Positions 51,025 through 59,646 of a DNA stretch of 64,000 nt are shown here, piece by piece. The DNA is taken from positions 1-64,000 of the forward strand of contig JAFLBR010000017.1 in NCBI GenBank assembly GCA_017303795.1. Reading direction: 5' to 3'. How positions within the stretch are numbered: the stretch's first letter is position 1; each line of letters starts with the position of its first letter. This DNA is from Cytophagales bacterium (GTDB lineage Bacteria; Bacteroidota; Bacteroidia; Cytophagales; Cyclobacteriaceae). The notes beneath the pieces are model-generated. The model did not search any database, was not told where the DNA came from, and saw nothing but the letters and a program-made list of their open reading frames with translations. Both the position numbers and the translations under genes were made by a program.

Positions 51025-51028
51025 CTAA
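51008..51028. promoter_or_regulatory. MarR operator TTAGTTGA-N5-TCAACTAA
   Basis: A perfect inverted repeat with eight-base arms and a five-base centre, the size and form of MarR-family operators. It covers the -33 region of the promoter for the marR-GNAT pair, so bound protein would block RNA polymerase. Confidence 0.75.
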
Positions 51029-51067
51029 TAGATAAACTTTTGAGGAATACGTAATCGGATTTAAATC

Positions 51068-51814
51068 TTAAGCGGGGATATACTTCTTGAACCAGCTCTG
51101 CACCGTCATCTGGATAACACCCAGAAAGGCTTCCTTAAAAATTCCTACCGACATTTTACTTTGGCCGCGGGTGCGGTCGGTAAAAATGATGGGAACTTCG
51201 CTCAGTTTAAAGCCATACTTCCAGGTAAGAAATTTCATTTCTATCTGAAAAGCGTAGCCAATAAACTTTACTTCATCCAGCGGAATGGTTTTTAAAACCT
51301 TACTGCGATAGCATACAAACCCCGCAGTAGTATCATGTAAAGGAATGCCCGTAACGAGTTGCACATATTTACTGGCAAAGAATGAAAGCAGCACGCGCCC
51401 CATCGGCCAGTTTACCACATTAACACCAGTGGCATAGCGCGAACCCACCGAAAGATCGCTTCCCCATTCTGAGCAATTCAAATAAAGATTAATCAGGTCT
51501 TTTGGGTTATGCGAAAAATCGGCATCCATCTGCAACACAAAATCATAACCGGTTTGCAAGGCATACTTAAAGCCCTGAATGTAGGCCGTGCCTAACCCTT
51601 GCTTGCCAGGCCGCTGCATCAGGTGCAACCGCGTTTCGGTTTCGGAGTTGTAGCCTCTTTGCAAGTCTTTCACAATCTCCGCGGTGCCATCGGGCGAGTT
51701 ATCATCCACAATCAGAATATCGAAATCTTTAGGGAGCGAAAACACCGTGTCGATTATCATGGTGATATTCTCCTTTTCATTATAGGTGGGTATAATGACT
51801 ATCGCGTTGTTCAA
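51068..51814 (-). CDS. Polyprenyl/dolichol-phosphate-mannose-synthase-like glycosyltransferase
   Basis: A 248-residue GT2 enzyme close to DPM1-type polyprenyl-monophosphomannose synthases: IIPTYNEKENI, VDDNSPDGT, the DAD-like QMDADFSHNP metal motif, GSRYATG and the C-terminal FTDRTRGQSKMS. It probably loads a sugar from GDP-mannose or a similar donor onto a lipid carrier for surface glycans. No membrane helix is present, so it is a peripheral membrane enzyme. The start is TTG at 51814, with the promoter box TAGTTTTG 39 bases upstream. Confidence 0.88.
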   Translation of the reverse strand: MNNAIVIIPTYNEKENITMIIDTVFSLPKDFDILIVDDNSPDGTAEIVKDLQRGYNSETETRLHLMQRPGKQGLGTAYIQGFKYALQTGYDFVLQMDADFSHNPKDLINLYLNCSEWGSDLSVGSRYATGVNVVNWPMGRVLLSFFASKYVQLVTGIPLHDTTAGFVCYRSKVLKTIPLDEVKFIGYAFQIEMKFLTWKYGFKLSEVPIIFTDRTRGQSKMSVGIFKEAFLGVIQMTVQSWFKKYIPA

Positions 51815-51852
51815 AAGCCTTTTGTTTTAACCGGGCGGTTTACCCAGCATAA

Positions 51853-51860
51853 CAAAACTA
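51853..51860 (-). promoter_or_regulatory. Promoter -7 box TAGTTTTG
   Basis: A perfect TAnnTTTG match on the minus strand. It implies a leader of about 30 bases to the TTG start of the glycosyltransferase gene. Confidence 0.45.
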
Positions 51861-51977
51861 AATAAAACAGGTTTCCAAACAATCAACACGGACAAAAACG
51901 AACCGGAAATTAGGCCAATTGCTGGTTTCAGTTGGCAGAATGCCTTATCATTGAGACCGATCGGAATCGGGCAGCCT

Positions 51978-52493
51978 ATGAATAAATGTGTTTTTTTAGA
52001 TCGCGATGGGGTGTTGAACAAAGACAATCCCTTGTACACGTATCGCGTTGAAGCGTTTGAAATTCTGCCGGGGGTACTTGAAGCCACACGGTTGTTAAAA
52101 GCAGCTGGCTTTCACCTGATTGTGGTAACTAACCAATCGGGTATTGCGAAAGGAATTTACACACAAGAACAAATGGATGCCTGCCACCAGTACTTTCAAC
52201 AGATGTCGGGCAACAGCATAGATCATTTTTATTTTAGTCCATACCATGCTTCGGTTACGGAATCGCTTTCGCGGAAGCCGGGTACGTTGATGTTTGAAAA
52301 AGCAATAGCGAGATTTTCAATCGACATTGCTACATCGTGGATGGTAGGGGATAGAGGTCGGGATATTATTCCTGCGCGTAAGCTAGGTATTAAAACAATT
52401 CAAATTGGCGATGAAGTAGAACCCGAAAACAAAGCCGACTTTCAGGTAGAGAGTTTACTCGAAGCCGCACACATTATTCTGAAAGGCAATTAA
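51978..52493 (+). CDS. HAD-superfamily phosphatase, GmhB/HisB-like
   Basis: A 171-residue HAD-IIIA phosphatase with FLDRDGVLN (Asp8 nucleophile, Asp10), VVTNQSGIAKG and WMVGDRGRDI. The family (heptose bisphosphatase GmhB, histidinol phosphatase) normally has a zinc loop with three cysteines (C-P-x-H...C-x-C-R-K-P). In this protein the positions are Ser87, Ser96 and Ser98 in SPYHASVTESLSRKP, so no zinc can bind in that way. The gene is divergent from the glycosyltransferase gene. Heptose, histidinol or another sugar phosphate may be the substrate. Confidence 0.82.
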   Translation: MNKCVFLDRDGVLNKDNPLYTYRVEAFEILPGVLEATRLLKAAGFHLIVVTNQSGIAKGIYTQEQMDACHQYFQQMSGNSIDHFYFSPYHASVTESLSRKPGTLMFEKAIARFSIDIATSWMVGDRGRDIIPARKLGIKTIQIGDEVEPENKADFQVESLLEAAHIILKGN

Positions 52494-53833
52494 AACTTTA
52501 ATCTGAGTTTTACGATTGGATTGGACAGCTGGCCTGTTTGTACAATTTTTTCGCCAGCACGTTTGTTGGTAAAATAATTTTCGGGGGCCACATTCATGGA
52601 AAGTTGCAGGCGCTTGTTAGCCGATTGCCCAAGTTTTAACTGCGCCAGGTTTTCTTTTTTGTACGAACTGAACATAGCCTGGTGTGCAATCAGTGCAAAC
52701 AAAGAAGGTACACCAATGGCTAATAACCCCGACTCTGCTTCCAGCACAACCATAAGCCCAAGGCCAACTAGCGCAGCACCACCCGTAGCAAACGAAATCA
52801 TGTTGCCTTGCGATTTAGTGAAATGAATTCCCTTTACCGATTTCTGGCCAAGCATGGTTCCGGCAATGGCGGCTACAGCAGGTAAAATAAAAATCCCAAG
52901 ATTTTCATTCGCTTCCAGACTTTCTGCTGCAAAAGCAAAACCAAAGCCAGCACTTACTATTGAAAGTGCACTTATCACATCCGCATCACCCTGACTGTAA
53001 TCATATTTTTTTGCCACGTTATGTCCTATAACCAACCCTACAACACCACCACCTAATAAGCCGGCACCAATTGCATGATTGTCGCTGGTTTCGCTCGAGG
53101 CGATTATCATACCGGCAGTAAAGGGCCCAAGAAATCCATAGTGTCGCATCATTTCAATATGGCCTTCCGAAAAATTTTTGCGCTTCTGCGTTTGAAACCC
53201 AATCTCGCCTAACGCAATGCTACCGGCTGTTGAAAACAACAACGCAGTATTGCCTGAGTTATCAGAATCTCCCGCAAGGGTTAACCCTAAAAATGCACCG
53301 TTCAATAAACCCAACATCCTACCCGAATTACCCGCACGAATGGTATTGGCATTTATACCTTGATATTTCTTCTTGTTGATTACAGGCCCAAGTTGCCAAA
53401 GCCCGGCCGTAAGCGGAATAATGCCAACAGCTGCGGGACCACTTGCTTCGGTGCCAACTACAATACTTATTCCGTAGTACGCACCGTACACTCCGTTTAT
53501 TAAACGATCGCGGGTCCGCAATTCAAAATCTTTGGTGTTGGTTGATGGTGCAGCCAGTTCAAAATCCCATTGTGCTTTTTGTTGCTGATACTTTCGTTTC
53601 TCTTCATCAGACAAGCGCTCGTAATAACTCGCCAAATATTTTTCGTAATCTTCTAAGTAAGTCAGTTCGGTTGCAACAAGCGAATCGCCTTTTAGTTTGC
53701 GATCAGCAATTTTCCGGTAGGTTTCTTTTTTAGTTTCCTGCCAGAAACCGCGGGCAGTGTAAAGTTCCTGTGCAAGAAGCGCACTATTGCCCAACAGCAA
53801 GATTAAAGTGAAAGTAAGCAGCAGTCTGGTCAT
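52490..53833 (-). CDS. Glycine-rich multi-helix protein of unknown function with signal peptide
   Basis: A 447-residue protein that I do not recognise. A signal peptide ends at SALLAQ and a charged coiled-coil-like region (about residues 25-90, TYRKIADRKLKGD...RYYERLSDEEKRKYQQQ) follows. Residues 110-400 contain about nine glycine-rich hydrophobic segments (GLLNGAFLGLTLAG, GAGLLGGGVVGLVIG and others) that could be membrane helices, and the tail is amphipathic with alternating residues, ending KLRLKF, as in a barrel strand. It overlaps the HAD gene by four bases convergently. Confidence 0.6.
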   Translation of the reverse strand: MTRLLLTFTLILLLGNSALLAQELYTARGFWQETKKETYRKIADRKLKGDSLVATELTYLEDYEKYLASYYERLSDEEKRKYQQQKAQWDFELAAPSTNTKDFELRTRDRLINGVYGAYYGISIVVGTEASGPAAVGIIPLTAGLWQLGPVINKKKYQGINANTIRAGNSGRMLGLLNGAFLGLTLAGDSDNSGNTALLFSTAGSIALGEIGFQTQKRKNFSEGHIEMMRHYGFLGPFTAGMIIASSETSDNHAIGAGLLGGGVVGLVIGHNVAKKYDYSQGDADVISALSIVSAGFGFAFAAESLEANENLGIFILPAVAAIAGTMLGQKSVKGIHFTKSQGNMISFATGGAALVGLGLMVVLEAESGLLAIGVPSLFALIAHQAMFSSYKKENLAQLKLGQSANKRLQLSMNVAPENYFTNKRAGEKIVQTGQLSNPIVKLRLKF

Positions 53834-53890
53834 CTTATGCTGAATAGATTACCAAGATAGCAAAATGGTTGTAAACCTGATTAAGAGAAT

Positions 53891-55291
53891 TTATTCCGGG
53901 GTGCCTTCGTAACCCAACAACTTCATCATGCTGTTGCTGGATTGTTCTTTGGCAAACAGTTCGGTTGTAATCTCGCCATCTTCATTGCGGTGAATAAGCA
54001 CATGTTTAGGTGCAGGAATAAGACAATGTTGAATACCACCATAACCGCCAAGCGATTCCTGATAAGCGCCCGTATGAAAGAACCCAATATAAAGTGGTTC
54101 TTCATCGGTAATCATAGGCAGGAACACTTCGCCCGTGTGGGCTTCAGAGTTATAATAGTCGTGGCTATCGCAGGTAAGGCCACCAATGTTTACTTTATGA
54201 TAAGGGTCGTCCCACTTGTTTACCGAAAGCAAAATGTATTTCTGATTTAAGCCCCACACATCGGGTAAGTGTGTGATGAACGAGCCATCAATCATATACC
54301 AAAGCTCTTTATCGTTTTGTAGTTTCTGATCTACCATCGAGTACAACACAGCGCCACTTTCGCCCACGGTAAAACTTCCAAATTCAGTAAAGATGTTGGG
54401 TACGGGTACGTTATTCTTTTCGCAAATCCATTTAATGTTTTCCACAATCTGCTCAATCATGTACTTGTAATCGTACTGAAAGGTGAGCGAAGTTTTAATT
54501 GGGAAGCCGCCACCAATATCAATCGAATCAAGCGTAGGGCAAATCTTTTTCAATTCGCAATACTTAAAGATAAAACGGCTAAGCTCGCTCCAGTAATATG
54601 CAGTGTCTTTAATACCGGTGTTAATAAAGAAGTGCAGCATCTTTAATGAAGCTTTGCTGCTGGGCTGAATTTTTTCTTTATAAAGCGGAATAATATCGCT
54701 GTAGCGGATGCCGAGGCGTGAAGTATAAAATTCAAACTTCGGTTCTTCATCGGCCGCTACCCGAATGCCTACCTGATAAGGGCGGGTTACATTACTTTCG
54801 TAGGTATCAATCTCGCTCAGGTTATCTAAAATCGGAATGCAGTTGAATTCTTCGTTCAGCAACTCGGTAATGTATTGCCGGTATTGCGGCATTTTAAATC
54901 CATTACAGATTATAAAAGTTTCTTTCGAAATTTTTCCGCGCTCGTATAACGTGCGTACAATCGGAATATCAAAAGCAGACGAAGTTTCGATGTGTACATC
55001 GTTCTTCAACGCTTCTTCCAACACAAAATCGTAGTGCGATGATTTTGTGCAATAGCAGTAAGTGTACTTGCCATTGTACTTAAATCGTTCTATCGCGTTG
55101 TTGAAAGTTGCCTGCGCAAACCTGATGTTCTCACTGATGCGCGGCAGGTAAGTAATCTTTAGTGGAGTTCCGTATTGTTTTATGATGTCCGTAAGCGGAA
55201 CATCGTTGAATAATAATTCATGGTCGCGAACCTTAAATTCTTTCTGAGGAAATTCAAAGGTTTGCTCAATCAGCTCACGGTAACTCTTCAT
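53891..55291 (-). CDS. speA: Arginine decarboxylase, alanine-racemase-fold
   Basis: A 466-residue PLP enzyme of fold type III. The PLP-lysine motif YCYCTKSSHYDF (Lys83), the IDIGGGFP loop and the EFGSFTVGESG (phosphate-binding) segment are in order. This group decarboxylates arginine to agmatine in Bacteroidota, the first step of one route to polyamines. It lacks the large inserted domain of E. coli SpeA. The ATG at 55291 follows a CCAG-rich tract. It is divergent from an arginase-family gene that may use agmatine. Confidence 0.88.
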   Translation of the reverse strand: MKSYRELIEQTFEFPQKEFKVRDHELLFNDVPLTDIIKQYGTPLKITYLPRISENIRFAQATFNNAIERFKYNGKYTYCYCTKSSHYDFVLEEALKNDVHIETSSAFDIPIVRTLYERGKISKETFIICNGFKMPQYRQYITELLNEEFNCIPILDNLSEIDTYESNVTRPYQVGIRVAADEEPKFEFYTSRLGIRYSDIIPLYKEKIQPSSKASLKMLHFFINTGIKDTAYYWSELSRFIFKYCELKKICPTLDSIDIGGGFPIKTSLTFQYDYKYMIEQIVENIKWICEKNNVPVPNIFTEFGSFTVGESGAVLYSMVDQKLQNDKELWYMIDGSFITHLPDVWGLNQKYILLSVNKWDDPYHKVNIGGLTCDSHDYYNSEAHTGEVFLPMITDEEPLYIGFFHTGAYQESLGGYGGIQHCLIPAPKHVLIHRNEDGEITTELFAKEQSSNSMMKLLGYEGTPE

Positions 55292-55380
55292 TAAATGCTA
55301 GTAGTTGTTAGTTACTGGTTGTGCGTTGCTGGTAGTAGTTGTATTTGACTTAGAATCTCTTACGAACAACCATCAACTAA
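55292..55380 (-). repeat. CCAGCAAC/AACTAACAAC tract upstream of speA
   Basis: Toward the speA ATG the sequence reads ACCAGCAAC, ACAACCAGTAACTAACAAC and similar words, like the tracts before ispE and the two Tat-protein genes. GTTGTTAGTT pairs with AACTAACAAC across the region, giving an imperfect large hairpin. Confidence 0.5.
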
Positions 55381-55445
55381 CAACCCAATTAAGAGGTGCA
55401 ATAATGAGATAAATTTGCCATCTTTGCAACAGATCAAAACCCGTA

Positions 55446-55562
55446 TGGTTAATCACATTTCACGCATGATTTTCAACCCCGTCCCCGCGGGCCTTCATGC
55501 TTTGCCCGATTTCTGAGGGCAAGGAAATGCGGCCTTTTTGGGCCATTTTTTACGATTAACCA
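55446..55562 (+). promoter_or_regulatory. Structured leader, candidate riboswitch or attenuator upstream of the arginase-family gene
   Basis: A perfect nine-base closing stem, TGGTTAATC (55446-55454) with GATTAACCA (55554-55562), brackets three inner helices. These are GCATGA/TCATGC (55464-55500, with an inner CCCG/CGGG), TTGCCC/GGGCAA (55502-55522) and GGCC/GGCC (55531-55544) followed by ATTTTTT. An alternative stem, CGGGC (55488-55492) with GCCCG (55504-55508), competes with the second helix. A box CATCTTTG, one base from TAnnTTTG, lies just upstream at 55429-55436. The leader of about 150 bases is exceptional among the short leaders in this window. Confidence 0.5.
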
Positions 55563-55589
55563 ATTCTTAATAATTAATTCTTAGTTCCT

Positions 55590-56552
55590 GTGAAAGAGAT
55601 AAAGATCATCGAAGTGAAGTCCGAAATCGGTGCCGGTACGCGCGGAGCCAGCCTGGGTGTGGAAGCGATGAAAATAGCCAGCCTCGATTTGAAATCAGAC
55701 CTCTTCCGTAAGTTCGATTCGATAGAAGTAGAAAACGTAAACGAACTTTTGTTTGACGGTGCCGAACATGCTTACGCCAAGTTTATTGATGGGGTACTGA
55801 TTATGGAAGAACGCGTGTGTCTGGAAGTATATGAGCAGATTTTTGATGACTACTTTCCGTTGATTATGGCGGGCGATCACTCTACCGCTTACGGAACCAT
55901 TGCCGGAATTAAAAAAGCTTATCCTAAAAAACGTTTAGGTGTAATCTGGATTGATGCACATGCCGATATTCATACACCTTTTACTACGCCATCGGGCAAC
56001 ATGCATGGTATGCCACTTTCCATGGCGTGCGGAATTGATAATCTGGAATGTAAAGTGAACGATCCGCGTGGTGAAACACTTGACTATTGGGAGCAGATTA
56101 AAAACGTGGGCATGCAAGGCCCTAAAATTTTACCTGAAGACCTGGTGTACATTGCTGTGCGCGATTTAGAAAAGCCTGAAAATTATCTGATCAATAAACT
56201 CAACATCAATTTTATTGAAGTTGAAGAAGTGAAGAAGTTTGGTGCGGCTGCTATGGCCCATAAAGCATTGCAGATGCTGGATCATTGCGATTTGATTTAT
56301 GTATCGTTTGATGTGGATAGTATTGACAGCCGGTTTTCTACCGGAACCGGAACGCCTGTGCCAAATGGCTTAACGGTAGAGGAAGCAAAAATTCTGAATG
56401 CCGAACTGTGTAAAGATGCAAAAGTGTGTGCATGGGAAATTGTAGAGGTTAACCCTACGCTGGATACGGAAAACCGTACAGCAGAAAGCGCATTTGAAAT
56501 TATGGAAGCTTCGGCAAAAGCCATTATGGGCAGGCCGGTAATGGCAGAGTAG
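55590..56552 (+). CDS. Arginase/agmatinase-family ureohydrolase
   Basis: A 320-residue binuclear manganese enzyme. The metal motifs GDHS, IDAHADIH and SFDVDSID are all present and TGTGTPVPNGLT is typical of arginases. It hydrolyses a guanidino group to urea, from either arginine or agmatine. The GTPVPNGLT loop favours arginase; its neighbour across a divergent spacer, arginine decarboxylase, favours agmatinase. The start is GTG at 55590. It is preceded by a structured leader. Confidence 0.85.
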   Translation: MKEIKIIEVKSEIGAGTRGASLGVEAMKIASLDLKSDLFRKFDSIEVENVNELLFDGAEHAYAKFIDGVLIMEERVCLEVYEQIFDDYFPLIMAGDHSTAYGTIAGIKKAYPKKRLGVIWIDAHADIHTPFTTPSGNMHGMPLSMACGIDNLECKVNDPRGETLDYWEQIKNVGMQGPKILPEDLVYIAVRDLEKPENYLINKLNINFIEVEEVKKFGAAAMAHKALQMLDHCDLIYVSFDVDSIDSRFSTGTGTPVPNGLTVEEAKILNAELCKDAKVCAWEIVEVNPTLDTENRTAESAFEIMEASAKAIMGRPVMAE

Positions 56553-56607
56553 GTTTTGAAGCCCGCTTTTTAGTAGCTACTTTAGGCTACTGTTTTCTTT
56601 TTGATTT

Positions 56608-57297
56608 ATGCTGGATAAGCGGTTTCTCATCATCATGGGTTTTGTGCTAGCCACCTTTTTCTTGAGTGAGTGGCTTATACCCGATTCAAATATGAAGCAC
56701 CCCATTAGTTTCGCGCTAACGGTTGGAATGGGTGTTTTGGTATTCTGGCTTACCCGAACAAAAATGTCCGCTAAAGAAAAAGAAATCAGAGATAAGATTG
56801 ATCAATTAAAAAGCGAAGGTCAAGAGTTGAAACTTGAACAAGAAGCAGACTTTAATGATCATGACCTCGAAAAACTTTATAGGCATAAGCGATTCATTAC
56901 AGGGGTGGTTATTCTGTGTGCGTTGATAATCGCCAGCATGATTATTGGAGTTATGCAAGTTACTGCTGATTTGAACGATAAGATTTTATGGCAAGCCTTG
57001 GTTTTTAGTGTGGTTACCGGAGGATTGGGGTGGTTTCATATTTATTATCAACGAAAGTTTTTGAATCTTATTCGCACCGGAAAGAAAACCATTATACGCG
57101 GTATTGTAACTCATAAACGAATTGATGGTGATGAAACGGATACTCATTTTTTAGAGATAGATTCGCTATCAGTTTATGTAGAGAAAAAAATCTACGATAA
57201 ATATAAAGTTGGCGATGGAATAGAGATTCATGTTTTCAAGCCTCATCATAACATGCTTCTCTACGAAGCCAAAATAGAATCCATGAATCTGAAATAG
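56608..57297 (+). CDS. Hypothetical membrane protein
   Basis: A 229-residue protein with two N-terminal helices (about residues 5-23 and 32-48), a charged coiled coil (about 53-85, KEKEIRDKIDQLKSEGQELKLEQEAD), two further helices (about 96-118 and 127-145) and a C-terminal soluble domain with alternating strands (about 155-229). I do not recognise it. The soluble part, HFLEIDSLSVYVEKKIYDKYKVGDGIEIHVF, reads like a small OB-fold or DUF7507-like domain. It ends four bases before the convergent START-like gene. Confidence 0.6.
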   Translation: MLDKRFLIIMGFVLATFFLSEWLIPDSNMKHPISFALTVGMGVLVFWLTRTKMSAKEKEIRDKIDQLKSEGQELKLEQEADFNDHDLEKLYRHKRFITGVVILCALIIASMIIGVMQVTADLNDKILWQALVFSVVTGGLGWFHIYYQRKFLNLIRTGKKTIIRGIVTHKRIDGDETDTHFLEIDSLSVYVEKKIYDKYKVGDGIEIHVFKPHHNMLLYEAKIESMNLK

Positions 57298-57301
57298 ATT
57301 C

Positions 57302-57931
57302 TTATTTACCTTCTGCCAGTTTTGTTAATGCTTTAATCGTGCTCATCAGGTTGCTTCGAATTACAGGGTCGGTAAACATACGTGGTATGTGGCTGGGCAT
57401 AGATAAAATGCGGTAGGTAACTTTTACATGTTTGGGATTAACTTGTTCCAGTGTCCAACTGCCAGCCAGTTCCATTCGGGTTACGCCTTTTTCTACAGGC
57501 GCAAGTTTATCGTTTACTACCGATTCGAATGTGATGAAGAGTTTTTTGCCGGGCACTTGTTCAGTCAGCACGTATTTGAGAAAATGATCCTGATCGCTCA
57601 CTGGCCACGGAATATCATGGTAAGAATACTCTAACCAAAAAGTGGTGTCAGCTTGTGGGTAAACTTCGAAATCAGAAACATGCTTTTGCCAGATTTTGAT
57701 TTTGGATTCATCCTTCAACAACTTAAGGATGGTATAGATGGAAGCATTGATCAGAAATTCACTCTTAACCTCTCTGGCTTTTACTGCGGGTACTTTTCCC
57801 GGAAAGGTAATCCAGCGCTCGTGCACAAAAATAGGTGAGTCCTGTTTTACCAGTTCAAATTTTACTGCTTCATGATTTTGGGCAAGCCCTGCTGAAATCG
57901 TACTAAAGAAAACAAAAATCAAAACCCGCAT
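57302..57931 (-). CDS. Exported START-like (SRPBCC) lipid-binding protein
   Basis: A 209-residue protein with a signal peptide (cleavage after GLAQ) and a START-like domain: the INASIYTILKLLKDESKIKIWQ helix, VYPQADTTFWLEYSYHDIPWPVSDQDHF, GKKLFITFESV and a C-terminal long helix ending TIKALTKLAEGK. The W-P-V-S-D-RD-type motif (here PWPVSDQDHF) is typical of StAR/PCTP relatives. It probably binds a hydrophobic ligand in the periplasm. It is convergent with the membrane protein gene before it. Confidence 0.75.
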   Translation of the reverse strand: MRVLIFVFFSTISAGLAQNHEAVKFELVKQDSPIFVHERWITFPGKVPAVKAREVKSEFLINASIYTILKLLKDESKIKIWQKHVSDFEVYPQADTTFWLEYSYHDIPWPVSDQDHFLKYVLTEQVPGKKLFITFESVVNDKLAPVEKGVTRMELAGSWTLEQVNPKHVKVTYRILSMPSHIPRMFTDPVIRSNLMSTIKALTKLAEGK

Positions 57932-57990
57932 CCTGTAATCAAATCTTGTTGTAAAGCTATGACAATTGTAGTGCGCTTAACCCTTAGCTG

Positions 57991-59634
57991 CTACTTAACT
58001 TTATTAAAAGAAACATGCGTAGCCCGCCCTGTACTTACCAGTAGTCGCGTAACCTTACCTTTCTTATCGCGCCTGAATTCGTAAAGATCGCCATCGGCAG
58101 AAAAGAAACCATCTTTAAACGATGCGGAAAGTTTAAAAGCAGGAAACGGTTTGTTATTAATCCATACGACATTGTTTAATATTTCTACAAGGTAAGTTAC
58201 ATCGGCTTCATCGCTTGTATAAGTACCGGCCAGTGAGTTTAAAGAAACTGCTGATAAATCGGCAGCGGCAACTTTGTAATACGATAACGTATCCTGCCAG
58301 TTTAGTATTGTGATGCGGCCCGGTTTGGTGCTAATCCATTTTCTATCGAAGAATAGTGTATCGCGACTAATTACGATGCCCCGCGATTTATTATTGAACA
58401 AGGCATTGTCCTTGCGTTCTACCGTTTGCACATCCATGTGGCGTACGCTCCGCCAAATACCTTCAAATTTTTTCAAATCAGGTTCAGTTAATATTCGTGG
58501 TGCACGTACGTAGTCAGAGCCAGACTCATCAAAAATTACCGGTGCGAAATCAAGTTGTTGTGATCTTGGATCGGACAGAACGATTTCGGCAATCTGCCTG
58601 CCAATACCGGTTGGATTAAAACTGCCATCGTTACTTAAGGCCACTATAGAAATTTTCTTTTCAGGGTAATAAGCCAGCCAGGCACGGTAACCGGCTGTGG
58701 CACCACTGTGACTGATTTCATCAAAGCCATAAAATTTGCTTACGTTAATTCCCGCAGCATAAATAATTTCTTTTCCGTTGGTGAGTTTGCCTTTCTGCAC
58801 GCGCCAGTTGTAAACCTGTTTGCCTCCAAGGGCGTGTGTTTCCAGTAGCGCATTCCATTTTAATAGATCGCTTGTGGTGGTTAACAAGCCACCATGCCCG
58901 TGTATATCTTCAAAAGGCATAAGTTGTTCATAAACTCCGTTTTGTTTTCGATAGGCAATAGCGCGGTTGGGTACAACCTCCCTAAAGTTGTCGCGCCATT
59001 GAGTGTTAGTCATGCCCAATGGTTTAAAAAGTTTTTCTTCTGTAAACGCGGCCAGCGATTTACCCGATACTCGTTCCACAATAGTTACCATTAATGAGTA
59101 GTTGGAGTTGCTGTACGAATATTCCGTGCCGGGTGTGTAGTTGGTAGATTTTTGTTTGCTCATAATCTGCAAAGCAAGGTCTTGTGTATATACGCGTGTA
59201 GTGCGTGGCCAGCCGGTAAGCGAACCCACACTACCCCAGTCCTTCAACCCGCTGGTGTGGTTAAGCAACATTTGTATGGTGATGTTTGTATTGTATTTCG
59301 GAATTTCCGGAACGTACTTTCGAATGTCATCCGTAACGGAAAGTTTACCTTCGGCAGCGAGTAACAAAATGCTCATGGCCGTAAACTGTTTGGCAACAGA
59401 GCCACTTTCAAAAATGGTTTCAGTTGTATTGGGTACAGTGTGCTCCAGATCGGCCAATCCAAAAGCTTTGTTATAAATAATATTATCGCCTTGTTGAACG
59501 GCTACTGCAACTCCTGGTGTGGCATTGTTCCAGGCACTAAAAAGCTGATCTATTTTTTTGAGTTGATCGGTAGTTTGAGCGAAGGATGGAAGAGCCAATA
59601 GAAAGAGAAGGGAGGCAATGAGTTTATTTTTCAT
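57991..59634 (-). CDS. Serine hydrolase of the class C beta-lactamase family
   Basis: A 547-residue exported protein (signal peptide ends PSFAQ). The beta-lactamase/transpeptidase-like domain covers about residues 25-360 with the S-x-x-K nucleophile (Ser79-Lys82), YSNSNYSL (Tyr motif) and HSGATAGYR (the third motif). A C-terminal domain of about 170 residues follows, as in bacterial D-aminopeptidase-like esterases. It may be a peptidase, esterase or wall carboxypeptidase. A -7-like box (TATCTTTC) lies four bases before the ATG. Confidence 0.88.
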   Translation of the reverse strand: MKNKLIASLLFLLALPSFAQTTDQLKKIDQLFSAWNNATPGVAVAVQQGDNIIYNKAFGLADLEHTVPNTTETIFESGSVAKQFTAMSILLLAAEGKLSVTDDIRKYVPEIPKYNTNITIQMLLNHTSGLKDWGSVGSLTGWPRTTRVYTQDLALQIMSKQKSTNYTPGTEYSYSNSNYSLMVTIVERVSGKSLAAFTEEKLFKPLGMTNTQWRDNFREVVPNRAIAYRKQNGVYEQLMPFEDIHGHGGLLTTTSDLLKWNALLETHALGGKQVYNWRVQKGKLTNGKEIIYAAGINVSKFYGFDEISHSGATAGYRAWLAYYPEKKISIVALSNDGSFNPTGIGRQIAEIVLSDPRSQQLDFAPVIFDESGSDYVRAPRILTEPDLKKFEGIWRSVRHMDVQTVERKDNALFNNKSRGIVISRDTLFFDRKWISTKPGRITILNWQDTLSYYKVAAADLSAVSLNSLAGTYTSDEADVTYLVEILNNVVWINNKPFPAFKLSASFKDGFFSADGDLYEFRRDKKGKVTRLLVSTGRATHVSFNKVK

Positions 59635-59638
59635 AATG

Positions 59639-59646
59639 GAAAGATA
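59639..59646 (-). promoter_or_regulatory. Promoter -7 box TATCTTTC of the serine hydrolase gene
   Basis: One base from TAnnTTTG and only four bases upstream of the ATG, again a leaderless arrangement. No TTG is found at 19 bases. The remaining 59647-59865 is a divergent spacer without a gene. Confidence 0.4.

Noticed and set aside
55446..55517. A 23-codon leader peptide before the arginase-family gene
   Set aside because: The frame exists, but it has only one arginine codon and no run of regulatory codons, so a translation-attenuation peptide is not supported; the RNA structure is the stronger signal.
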